Shown here: piece after piece, positions 1 through 6,847 of the stretch
Position numbering within the stretch: the stretch's first letter is position 1
Layout of the letters: every line of letters begins with the position of its first letter
Assembly (NCBI GenBank): GCA_934339005.1
Contig: CAKRHR010000066.1
Coordinates: 1-12,498 of the forward strand
DNA from: an uncultured Catenibacillus sp.
GTDB taxonomy: Bacteria > Bacillota > Clostridia > Lachnospirales > Lachnospiraceae
DNA: 12,498 bases
Direction: 5' to 3'
The notes under the pieces: model-generated
What the model saw: only the letters and a program-made list of their open reading frames with translations
Databases searched by the model: none
What the model was told of the DNA's origin: nothing
Made by a program: the position numbers and the translations under genes

Positions 1-13
1 TTGCCATAAAAAT

Positions 14-57
14 AACCTCCAAACTGAGTAATTTTATCTTACATCAGTTTGAAGGTT
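14..57 (-). terminator. Stem-loop, probable minus-strand terminator
   Basis: Arms 14-27 and 44-57 pair over 14 positions around a 16-nt loop. The single imperfect position is a G-U wobble when read as minus-strand RNA but a C-A mismatch as plus-strand RNA. The minus-strand transcript continues from the stem into a T-rich run (plus 7-13, complement of taaaaat). Both facts favour termination of minus-strand transcription arriving from the toxN side. It is the second hairpin downstream of toxN, after 127-168. No gene lies between them. Confidence 0.5.
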
Positions 58-126
58 TACACAAACTTTGGGATACTCCCTCAATCATTTTGATATACCT
101 GAATTAATTTAATATTTTCTAAAATT

Positions 127-168
127 AAAATCAGATATGAATAGTTATGTATATTCATATCTGGTTTT
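127..168. terminator. Bidirectional terminator hairpin downstream of toxN
   Basis: Arms 127-143 and 152-168 pair at 16 of 17 positions around an 8-nt loop. Both ends are flanked by T/A runs: TTTTTAA on the plus strand after 164, and GATTTTAATTTT on the minus strand. It starts 15 nt after the toxN stop codon at 183, so it most likely ends the toxIN transcript. The sequence also allows termination of plus-strand reads. The rest of 1-182 contains no gene that I can support. Confidence 0.6.
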
Positions 169-182
169 TAATTGCTAATTTA

Positions 183-733
183 TTAATTCTCTTCAGTATT
201 TTCAAACAAATCACATAATTTTTCTAATGCCTGATAATCCAATGCAGACTTTACATATCCTGCCGTTATATCCTGAACCTTCTTTTGTTTATATAACAAC
301 CTGGCATTCGCAATAATCTTTTCATGCTTCTTACGAATAAATATAATCTCATTCTGAACAAGATCTTTATATGTACTATCCAACTCATTTTCTAAATCAT
401 ACAAAATAAGTTCTGACGCAGGAACAGGAATCATATGACTGATTCTTAATGTACCTTTTAATTCTTTATCACCTGTAGCATTTTTTACTACAATTCTTAT
501 AATAGGTACAATACTCTTTTTATAACTTTCTTTGAACCTGTTATTTGATAATCTGAATCTTTCGGCGATGACATCGGAACATAATAGTTATATTTACCAA
601 TTTTTAATACCACACCTATATACTTTCTGGTATGTATTCTTGCATTTATCTTATTAGAGTATACATTGGGAAAATCTTTACGAAGCCATTCAATATACCT
701 ATCTGAAACACTATATAATTTTAATTCTTCCAT
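183..733 (-). pseudogene. toxN: ToxN/AbiQ-family type III toxin endoribonuclease, frameshifted
   Basis: The intact family member is an RNase that cuts cellular RNA and its own antitoxin RNA, and is held inactive by the antitoxin repeats. The N-terminal part (733 to about 547) starts MEELKLYSVSDRYIEWLRKD and carries PMSSPK at residues 53-58, matching the TSPK-type active-site loop of ToxN. That frame stops at 497. The family C-terminal half continues in another frame: SYKKSIVPIIRIVVKN, then GTLRISHMIPVPASEL, then a long helical tail ending at 183. Restoring one base in the A-run at about 544-546 (CAAAT to CAAAAT on the minus strand) reads SSPKDSDYQNNRFKESYKKS and gives one protein of about 183 aa, normal for AbiQ/ToxN. 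The start has a good RBS (AGGAGA, about 5 nt upstream of ATG). The downstream frame has no RBS at its first ATG (434). A sequencing error is the main alternative to a real mutation. Upstream repeats and terminator are as expected for this class; CptN from Clostridia may be the closest subfamily, which I cannot confirm. Confidence 0.85.
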
Positions 734-737
734 GCGT

Positions 738-744
738 ATCTCCT
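738..744 (-). promoter_or_regulatory. Ribosome binding site of toxN
   Basis: The minus strand reads AGGAGAT shortly before ATG at 733. It lies between the antitoxin terminator and the toxin start, so toxin translation depends on read-through of that terminator, the usual layout of type III systems. Confidence 0.7.
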
Positions 745-766
745 GTCATTTTATGTGAAAAAATAA

Positions 767-782
767 GGGAGCAAATGCTCCC
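767..782 (-). terminator. Attenuating terminator between antitoxin repeats and toxN
   Basis: The minus strand reads GGGAGC-ATTT-GCTCCC followed by TTATTTTTT, a compact intrinsic terminator. It sits directly after the antitoxin repeats and 34 nt before the toxN start codon. In ToxIN, AbiQ and CptIN loci such a terminator makes antitoxin RNA abundant and lets only a fraction of polymerases reach the toxin gene. The position and orientation here match that architecture exactly. Confidence 0.85.
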
Positions 783-785
783 TTT

Positions 786-863
786 GAGTTTAAAATTCTC
801 CACTTATATGGCAGGAGCTCTCCCGAGTTTAAAATCTTCCACTTATATGGCAGGAACTCTCCC
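786..863 (-). repeat. Two tandem 39-bp repeats of the antitoxin
   Basis: Unit 786-824 and unit 825-863 both run from gagtttaaaat to ctctccc on the plus strand. They differ at three of 39 positions, two in the ttctcc/tcttcc segment and one in gagctc/gaactc. There is no spacer between them. A nominal period near 35-45 nt is typical of type III antitoxin arrays. Confidence 0.9.
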
Positions 864-882
864 GAAGATAGATTTTCTATCT
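786..882 (-). ncRNA. toxI: Type III antitoxin RNA (ToxI-like repeat RNA)
   Basis: Short non-coding RNA made of tandem repeats that the toxin processes into single units, which then bind and inhibit it. Two complete 39-bp units lie head to tail at 786-824 and 825-863 with three mismatches, followed by a 2-base start of a third. The 5' end is set by the promoter at 889-917, giving a predicted start near 882. A small 17-nt hairpin (AGATAG-loop-CTATCT) sits between the start and the repeats. The transcript would end at the terminator 767-782. Around two units is at the low end for the class (AbiQ and related loci have roughly two to six). Unlike the toxin, nothing here looks broken. The 5' end is inferred from the promoter, not observed. 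Confidence 0.8.
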
Positions 883-888
883 ACAATT

Positions 889-917
889 ATTATATGTGCC
901 TTTTAATAAAAAATCAA
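889..917 (-). promoter_or_regulatory. Sigma-A promoter of the toxIN locus
   Basis: On the minus strand TTGATT (912-917) and TATAAT (889-894) are separated by exactly 17 nt. The -10 is perfect and the -35 matches four of six. Predicted transcription start is near 882, immediately before the antitoxin leader hairpin and repeats. The interval between this promoter and the next gene's stop at 1026 is A+T-rich with only a weak 6-bp hairpin (975-996). Confidence 0.8.
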
Positions 918-1025
918 TACCAATTACACTTTCTTTTTTTACATTTTTCGACAATTTAAACCAGAAAATTAAACAGAAAATATTCTAAAGTTTTCTCTAT
1001 ATGCCCTATTCTATAATATATTTTA

Positions 1026-2612
1026 CTACCTGTGCATATACCTGTTATAAGCATTCTGATAAACATTTACTGCACCTTCAATCCCCATACTTTTTAATGT
1101 TTGGATATAGACATCCCATTCTGTATCGATATCTACAGCACCTACAATCATCTTATTTGTCATTTTCTTCATATAGGGTTCTACGTCAAGCATGATATTG
1201 TCATAGACTTCTTTTTCCGATGCTGTCAATTGCAATACAGGCACATAGAGGTCTACGCCATCTTTATCCCATACTTCACACATTTCTTTATTTTTTTCTG
1301 TCATAAAAGTCACTTCCCGGCTCCAGTCTTTTAAAAGCATTAAATTAGACGGCATCAGCAACGATTCTACTGCCTTATCTTCCGGAAGATTCCATTCATT
1401 ATGGACTACTTTATCTGTAAATATAATTTCTCCTTGTGCATCATATGTCCATGTATCATTTTCCTGTCCATAAGCCAGTTCAAACCCATAATCAAAATCA
1501 TAGAAATCATCCAGCATTTTAAGGACTCTTGGCAAATCTTTTTCACTGACAGCCTTTGTCACATACAGCTTTTTACTGCCCATCTGTCTTAACATATCCC
1601 CGGCTTGGCAGGTTTCTCCAACGTTTTTCACCGGATATTGCACCGCACAAAATTCTGCATACTCATCAATATTTTCTTCCTCCATCCGGGCGATTTTCGT
1701 ATATACGCTTACCATCGCACCTGCTTCTCCATTGATGCCAGCATCTTCATCGATACCATAGGCATCATTTGTAATATACTCTGATCCGATCAGTCCTTTT
1801 TCATACCAGCGATGTATCAGTGTCACGTAGTCCTTCCAGCCTTGGGTCATTGGTCCGTATTCAATCACATCCCCATTTTTCTGCATGGACGGAATAGCCC
1901 CAAATCCACCGGAGAATCCCGGTGAAAAAATTGAGAATCCGTCGCAGGATATATAATACGGCTGTTCGCAACCATACTTTTCTTTAAATAAAGTCAGCAT
2001 ATCCTCCCAGTCATCATAAGTGACTGGAAGTTCCATATCAGCCGCCTCCAGCCAGTCTTTACGCACAATCATGCCCCCGGCTGAAAAAACAGGTGCAATG
2101 CTTTTATTCTGAATATCACAGGAGAAAATGGACAAACCTATGATTTTTCCGGAATCATTATATGCCAGACGCGTCAATTCCGGATCTGAATGAATGATTT
2201 TATAATAATTTGGCATGTATGTTTCTATATAATCTGTCAAATCCCAGAATACATTATCTGCTACAGCAACCTCATCACCACCCTGATACCCCATCGGTGA
2301 TGAAATATACATCAAATCACAATAGCTTTCGGTTCTGAATAATTGCTCAAGAATGTCTGACTCTTTGCCCCAGTTTGGATACAGCGTTGAAAATTTAACA
2401 TTATATTTTTCTTCAATGCGCTGTACCGTTTCATTTTGCAGATAATCCACAACACCCTCACCATAAGGATTTGGTCCGTAACAATACACAGAAATATCTA
2501 ATGTATCCGTATTTTGATTTATTTTTGTCTGCTGCTCATTTTCTTCCTGATTACAGGAAACCAGACTCAACAGCACTGTCAAGCAACATATACCACTTAA
2601 CCATTTTTTCAT
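1026..2612 (-). CDS. LplA/YtcQ-like lipoprotein solute-binding protein (second binding protein)
   Basis: Predicted membrane-anchored extracellular binding protein of a CUT1-type carbohydrate ABC system. The N-terminus is a classic lipoprotein signal: basic MKK, a hydrophobic core, and the lipobox LVSC with Cys20 as the lipidation site. A charged Gln/Glu/Asn-rich linker follows. The C-terminal end (VGAVDIDTEWDVYIQTL ... MGIEG...YQNAYNRYMHR) is the signature tail of the B. subtilis LplA/YtcQ group. At about 528 aa it has family length. The frame opens at a GTG at 2621, but that codon overlaps the AAAGGG ribosome site. The ATG at 2612, 8 nt downstream of AGGG, fits better and gives the cleaner signal peptide. 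The site overlaps the stop codon of the regulator gene just upstream, so the two are translationally linked. It could be an alternative binding protein for the same permeases or a ligand-presenting partner for the regulator. The ligand is not readable. Confidence 0.85.
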   Translation of the reverse strand: MKKWLSGICCLTVLLSLVSCNQEENEQQTKINQNTDTLDISVYCYGPNPYGEGVVDYLQNETVQRIEEKYNVKFSTLYPNWGKESDILEQLFRTESYCDLMYISSPMGYQGGDEVAVADNVFWDLTDYIETYMPNYYKIIHSDPELTRLAYNDSGKIIGLSIFSCDIQNKSIAPVFSAGGMIVRKDWLEAADMELPVTYDDWEDMLTLFKEKYGCEQPYYISCDGFSIFSPGFSGGFGAIPSMQKNGDVIEYGPMTQGWKDYVTLIHRWYEKGLIGSEYITNDAYGIDEDAGINGEAGAMVSVYTKIARMEEENIDEYAEFCAVQYPVKNVGETCQAGDMLRQMGSKKLYVTKAVSEKDLPRVLKMLDDFYDFDYGFELAYGQENDTWTYDAQGEIIFTDKVVHNEWNLPEDKAVESLLMPSNLMLLKDWSREVTFMTEKNKEMCEVWDKDGVDLYVPVLQLTASEKEVYDNIMLDVEPYMKKMTNKMIVGAVDIDTEWDVYIQTLKSMGIEGAVNVYQNAYNRYMHR

Positions 2613-2624
2613 AAGCTTCACCCT

Positions 2625-4811
2625 TTAAATATTTTTAAACTGTCCCGGTGTAATGCCTTCATATTTTTTAAAGCTTCGAATAAAACTTCTGGCATCCAAA
2701 TAGCCTGTCTTTTCAGCAACCTCCTGCACGGACAGATTTTCCTGCAGCATGATTTTTGCCTGTCGGATACGCTCTTTATGTATCGCATCTAATATACCTT
2801 CCCCAGCAAATTTTTTATACATACCTGAGCCATATGATGCAGAAATCCTAACTTCTTCACATACACTGCCCGCCGTAATGTTGGCATCCAGCGCATGCTG
2901 TTCAATATAAGTCTTCATATGCTTAAATGTCTGTTTACCGCTCGTATCTGCTTCGCCTTCTGCCAGCCGTGTTAATAATCTGACTGCTAAATTATATGTT
3001 TCTTTTACAGAATCTAATTGCGGTGTGAATTCTTTTTGTCCGTATCGCTCTTTGTACGGAATTGAAATCACCGAAACAACGGTTGCCATGCGTTGCTGTG
3101 CCAATGTTGTTTCTGTACATGCAAAAATATTGGTTTTAAAAATTTCTTCCACAAAATTCTTACATTCTGCATAATCCTGTGCCATCACCTGATGAATCAG
3201 TTTTTTCAAATTGTGATTAAAATTATCATCCGTCTGCTTTGAATCCGCAGTAATATCCGAATACCACGCATAAACCTGCCTACGCGTTAATTCCAGATAT
3301 TCTATCATATAGTCTGCCTGCATTTTACTTGTCTGTAAATGTGTTAAAGAATCAATATTTTCTCCAAAACCACAGACAACAAAAATACCAAAATTATCCA
3401 CCAGATAGGTAATACCTTTCTTTAACCTCACCTCAAAATCCCCGGTTCTTGGACGTACAAGAAAATAAACTCTGTCCCAACTCTCAACCGGAAACAAAAT
3501 CACATACTCCCCTAATAATTCCTGAAATATATTTTTCAGAGAAAAAATCAGAATCTCACGGTCATTTTCATCTTTTAAATTGTATAATTTCAGACTCATG
3601 ACATTAAATGATTCTCCAATGCTCTCCTGATTCCGATTTTGAAATTCCAAAATTTTTTTCCGGCTTTTTTCCTGACCATGCATAATCAATGCAAGCATGT
3701 CCTGCTGTAACTGCTGTTCATAACTTTGCATTTTACCCACAATGCCAGTAACACCAGAAACAATGTGCTCATAATTAAACTCAGAAGCTACTTTATCCTT
3801 CAAATCGTCTTTCCATCCTGCTTCAATGGTTGCCATAATTTTTCGGAGCGGATTCGTATTTTCTACTGCAAATCGATTTGCAAGCCATATACTTGCTGCT
3901 GCCATGCCAATCATACTGATGATCGTCAGAAAAATCGTCACAAATACCGCTTTGTAGTATTTGAAAATACTCGTGACATAACAATACTCCACATTCATAT
4001 ATTGAGAATCTGCGATTGAATATGAATAAAATCCACTGTTCAGAAAAACATTTCCCGATGGCTGCTGCTTCTCCAAAATTTTGGAAACCAGAACTTCATC
4101 GTTTATATCAGTTCCCATATAGCCTTCTGTCTGATTGATTAAAAAACATCTGGAATCCTTTGTTTCTTCAAAATTTTTCAACAGGCCGTTCAGAGTTCCC
4201 ATATCTATTTTTACAACAATGTAACCTTCAGGAATCGTATACGATTTTTTATAAATACCCTGAACATAGTAAATATATTTCTGATATTCACTCTGATTAA
4301 AAATAATCATTTTTGTTTTCTGCTCACCGTGAATATTTTTAAGTTCACTGACATCTATGCCACTTGTTTTTAAAAATTTGTCACAACTTTCTCTGTGATA
4401 AATCTGTTCACTCGTAATCGTTGTATTTTTAGTTCTGCTTATCAGCATAATATCTTCAATCTGGTTACAGTAAGAAACCTTGTCCTCAAACAGTTCCATC
4501 ATACTTTTGATATCTAAAACATCTGAGCCATGATACCGTGGATAAGCTGAATAACCTAAGATTTTCTTTACAAGTGTCGATTCTGATAACTGTCTTGATG
4601 CTTCGCTGATATCTGCTAACTGCTGGTCAAATAAAAATATAGCTTTATCCAGTTCCACTTCATGTTTTTCCTTCAACTGTGTTCCTGTATTGATAATCAT
4701 ATATGCACACAAAATAAATTCAACAAAAACAGAGATACACGCAATAATCAGGTAAGACATTAACATGTATCTCTGTATATTATTCTGCTGAATTTTCTTT
4801 AAGTATTTCAT
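2625..4811 (-). CDS. Membrane-bound AraC-family transcriptional regulator (YesS/YtdP-like)
   Basis: Predicted one-component sensor-regulator of the cluster. A transmembrane helix at about residues 17-40 (LIIACISVFVEFILCAYMII) leads into an extracellular sensor of about 245 residues, probably Cache-like. A second helix follows at about 287-310 (TIFLTIISMIGMAAASIWLA). The cytoplasmic part is a long linker domain plus a C-terminal AraC DNA-binding domain at about 629-728, with two helix-turn-helix units (ITAGSVCEEVRISASYGSGM and LSVQEVAEKTGYLDARSFIR) and the usual ending YEGITPGQF. No histidine-kinase domain is present, which separates it from LytS/YesM-type kinases. B. subtilis YesS and YtdP have the same plan and sit beside lpl-type transporters for pectin-derived sugars. 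The frame opens at GTG 4820, but GGGAG overlaps that codon; ATG at 4811 has 8-nt spacing and is preferred (728 aa). It ends 12 nt before the next start. Confidence 0.9.
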   Translation of the reverse strand: MKYLKKIQQNNIQRYMLMSYLIIACISVFVEFILCAYMIINTGTQLKEKHEVELDKAIFLFDQQLADISEASRQLSESTLVKKILGYSAYPRYHGSDVLDIKSMMELFEDKVSYCNQIEDIMLISRTKNTTITSEQIYHRESCDKFLKTSGIDVSELKNIHGEQKTKMIIFNQSEYQKYIYYVQGIYKKSYTIPEGYIVVKIDMGTLNGLLKNFEETKDSRCFLINQTEGYMGTDINDEVLVSKILEKQQPSGNVFLNSGFYSYSIADSQYMNVEYCYVTSIFKYYKAVFVTIFLTIISMIGMAAASIWLANRFAVENTNPLRKIMATIEAGWKDDLKDKVASEFNYEHIVSGVTGIVGKMQSYEQQLQQDMLALIMHGQEKSRKKILEFQNRNQESIGESFNVMSLKLYNLKDENDREILIFSLKNIFQELLGEYVILFPVESWDRVYFLVRPRTGDFEVRLKKGITYLVDNFGIFVVCGFGENIDSLTHLQTSKMQADYMIEYLELTRRQVYAWYSDITADSKQTDDNFNHNLKKLIHQVMAQDYAECKNFVEEIFKTNIFACTETTLAQQRMATVVSVISIPYKERYGQKEFTPQLDSVKETYNLAVRLLTRLAEGEADTSGKQTFKHMKTYIEQHALDANITAGSVCEEVRISASYGSGMYKKFAGEGILDAIHKERIRQAKIMLQENLSVQEVAEKTGYLDARSFIRSFKKYEGITPGQFKNI

Positions 4812-4857
4812 ATGCCACACTCCCGGTTTACTCAGATTTTAAATATAATAATATGCA

Positions 4858-4878
4858 TGTCCGAATGTTTTTCTGACA
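4858..4878 (-). promoter_or_regulatory. Imperfect inverted repeat in the regulator's 5' leader
   Basis: TGTCCGAA and TTCTGACA flank a 5-nt centre, pairing at 7 of 8 positions. It lies about 15-40 nt downstream of the predicted transcription start of the AraC-type gene and 35 nt before its RBS. It could be an autoregulatory operator or a small RNA hairpin. AraC proteins more often use direct repeats, so assignment is tentative. Confidence 0.25.
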
Positions 4879-4901
4879 TCATACTTTTTCCAAGTATTCA
4901 C

Positions 4902-4910
4902 ATTATATCA
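4902..4910 (-). promoter_or_regulatory. Extended -10 promoter upstream of the AraC-type regulator
   Basis: The minus strand reads TGATATAAT, a perfect extended -10 (TGnTATAAT). The -35 region is only T-rich, which an extended -10 can tolerate. It lies in the 173-nt gap between the creatininase-like gene and the regulator start at 4811. It would allow regulator and second binding protein to be made independently of the transporter operon. No strong terminator is visible between the creatininase-like stop (4985) and this site, so read-through is also possible. Confidence 0.5.
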
Positions 4911-4984
4911 TCTTTTTACTGAGAAAAAATAACCATTTTTATTGGGAGATAGCCAAATTTTCACACTGTTTTTACTATTTTATA

Positions 4985-5893
4985 CTATACCCAGTCTGAG
5001 AATTTATTCTTAGGCAATGTTTTTCCGAATTTTTCCTTAATGACTGTATTGGTATATTCTGCCTGATCCTTCATCTGTTTTACAAATAACGGTACATCCA
5101 CAGCATCGACAACCTTTAAAAGCTGTTCATAACCTCTGGCACATATCTCATCCCTATCCTCAACAGTCTTAAATGCACCCCTGTCACCGCCATGGTCGTA
5201 AACATCACCCATATAAAACCCAATCGAATATGCAAAGCTGCCAAAATTGATAATATGGGAAATATTCTGCAAACTTTCCGGCAGTCCCTTAAATGTATTC
5301 TGACCTGGTTTAAACATCTCACCATGGACCTCCAGTGGCGCTGCTTTCGGATCAATAATCAAATCTTCTTTCTGACCTGTTATCTGATATGAACCATAGG
5401 TCACATCCTGAAAATAATTATACTGCTTTGCCACGTCTTCATCCACACGCATTCTTGCAAAATTCGTCACAGTTATCTGGTCCATCCACGCAATCGGTAC
5501 TTTTGTTTCATCAAAGAAATCACCTACAAGTGCACCAAGTGTTAATTCAGATGTTCCATGACCTGTCACATAAATCTGACGTTTAAATCCCTGACTTAAT
5601 AATGAGTACGCAATGGCTTTCAGGTAATCATAACCATCCCGCACACTCATGCGTACTGTACCTTTGCCGGTTGCACAGGAACCATTATAAAAATATTTCA
5701 GACCGTCCAACACAAGCCCATCTACTTTTTCAGCCATCGCCAAAGCCAATCCTAAAGGACCAACATACTCAATTTCCAAAGGACATCTTCCGTGCATTTC
5801 TGTCGGTCCTACCGGAATAAAAATAATATCATTACGTTCAAGATATTCTTCAACTTCAAAATTGCTCAATTTACTTAAAATTCTTGTTCTCAT
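4985..5893 (-). CDS. Creatininase-family metal-dependent amidohydrolase
   Basis: Family members hydrolyse C-N bonds in small cyclic amides, formamides or peptides using metal ions. The N-terminal motif FIPVGPTEMHG (residues 25-35) supplies two likely ligands, Glu32 and His34. The VTGHG motif (109-113) supplies His112. The acidic ligand that is Asp45 in Pseudomonas creatininase aligns best with Glu42 after a one-residue gap, and the position of its Glu122 (HYEN) appears to be Thr114. So this is not an orthodox creatininase and its substrate is unknown. The C-terminal DVYDHGGDRGAF (about 230-241) resembles the family's glycine-rich final loop. Length 302 aa is slightly above the usual 240-270. 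No signal peptide or membrane segment, so cytoplasmic. It follows the permease genes after a 64-nt gap with a strong hairpin and has a GGAGAAGGG ribosome site. Context suggests it acts on an imported, amidated or otherwise modified sugar, which is inference. Confidence 0.8.
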   Translation of the reverse strand: MRTRILSKLSNFEVEEYLERNDIIFIPVGPTEMHGRCPLEIEYVGPLGLALAMAEKVDGLVLDGLKYFYNGSCATGKGTVRMSVRDGYDYLKAIAYSLLSQGFKRQIYVTGHGTSELTLGALVGDFFDETKVPIAWMDQITVTNFARMRVDEDVAKQYNYFQDVTYGSYQITGQKEDLIIDPKAAPLEVHGEMFKPGQNTFKGLPESLQNISHIINFGSFAYSIGFYMGDVYDHGGDRGAFKTVEDRDEICARGYEQLLKVVDAVDVPLFVKQMKDQAEYTNTVIKEKFGKTLPKNKFSDWV

Positions 5894-5913
5894 ATATTTT
5901 CCCTTCTCCTCTG

Positions 5914-5952
5914 ATATTTGTGGGACATAAACTTTCTATACCCCACAAATAT
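5914..5952 (-). other. Intercistronic stem-loop upstream of the creatininase-like gene
   Basis: Arms 5914-5924 (ATATTTGTGGG) and 5942-5952 (CCCACAAATAT) pair perfectly over 11 bp around a 17-nt loop. On the minus strand the stem ends only 3 nt before the GAGGAGAAGGG ribosome site of the creatininase-like gene and no T-tract follows. It is therefore more likely an RNA stability or translation-control element than a terminator. Confidence 0.6.
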
Positions 5953-5957
5953 TCTTA

Positions 5958-6833
5958 TCAGCCTTTCACAGACCCCATCGTGATGCCTTTAACAAAATAC
6001 TTCTGAAAAAATGGATATGCACACATCAACGGTAAAATACCAATTACCGCAATTGCCAGACGCATTGTTGTCTGAGGTGTTGAACCTGTTTCCGCTGAAA
6101 GCTGTGATATATAGCTTGCGCTGTTATTGATACTGTTTAAAACATTCATAATTCCCCATTTAGACTGGTCCGAAATATAATATGTACCATTCTGCCAGTC
6201 ATTCCAGTAAGAAATGCCCTGCATTAATCCAATCGTTGCCAGAATAGGTTTTGACAATGGCAATGCAATTTTAATAAATGTCCTAAACTCCGAAGCCCCA
6301 TCAATTCTGGCAGACTCATACAGTTCTTCCGAAATTGACCCCTGATAATAAGAGCGTACTAACATAATCGTGTAGGCACTTGTCACAAGATTTGGAATCA
6401 GATATGCCAGATATGAATTTTTCAGATGAAATACTTGCGTATAGTTAATATAGCTAGCAACCATGCCACCATTAAACAACATAGTAAATACTAAAACGAA
6501 CGAGATAATATTTCTTCCTGGAAGCTGACTCTTTGACAACATATAAGCACATGGTGCTGTCACTGCCAAACAAAGAATCACACCAATCAATGTGACACAA
6601 ATTGTAATCAGATATGCCTTTCCAAATGTTGTCCAGCGCATCAATACATATTTATATGCAAGCACTGACCATTCTTTTGGAAAAATCGAAAAACCGTGAC
6701 TAATTGCCCATGTTTCATCTGTAAAGGATGCTGCAAATAAAATCCAGAAAGGAAGTATGACAGCAATAGACATCAGAATCATAATAATATGTGATAATAA
6801 AAGAAATCTGTTTTTCTTCTTAAAAATCTCCAT
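5958..6833 (-). CDS. CUT1-type carbohydrate ABC transporter permease (LplC/YtcP-like)
   Basis: Inner-membrane half of a sugar importer, pairing with the permease encoded 14 nt upstream. The 291-aa protein has six predicted membrane segments, starting with IIMILMSIAVILPFWILFAA (about 16-35). The cytoplasmic EAA loop that docks to the ATPase is at about 173-194 (ESARIDGASEFRTFIKIALP) and is intact. The ending YFVKGITMGSVKG is the typical LplC-group tail. The ribosome site AAGGAGGG lies 6-7 nt before ATG. No ATPase gene is present in the window. Lpl-type systems commonly share one MsmX-like ATPase encoded elsewhere, which is assumed here. Confidence 0.92.
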   Translation of the reverse strand: MEIFKKKNRFLLLSHIIMILMSIAVILPFWILFAASFTDETWAISHGFSIFPKEWSVLAYKYVLMRWTTFGKAYLITICVTLIGVILCLAVTAPCAYMLSKSQLPGRNIISFVLVFTMLFNGGMVASYINYTQVFHLKNSYLAYLIPNLVTSAYTIMLVRSYYQGSISEELYESARIDGASEFRTFIKIALPLSKPILATIGLMQGISYWNDWQNGTYYISDQSKWGIMNVLNSINNSASYISQLSAETGSTPQTTMRLAIAVIGILPLMCAYPFFQKYFVKGITMGSVKG

Positions 6834-6847
6834 TGTATCTCCCTCCT

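Noticed and set aside
183..733. Programmed ribosomal frameshifting producing full-length toxin
   Set aside because: The junction (CAAATAACAGG) has no X-XXY-YYZ slippery heptamer and no obvious downstream stimulator, so a mutation or base-call error is simpler.
786..863. Short CRISPR array
   Set aside because: The two 39-bp units are directly adjacent with no spacers. Promoter, terminator and a ToxN-like frame downstream explain them as an antitoxin RNA.
4911..4984. Terminator after the creatininase-like gene
   Set aside because: Only a 5-bp AATAA/TTATT stem is present there, too weak to call.
4985..5893. True creatinine amidohydrolase in creatinine breakdown
   Set aside because: Two expected metal-site residues differ and no creatinase or sarcosine genes are nearby. 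Only the family name is supported.
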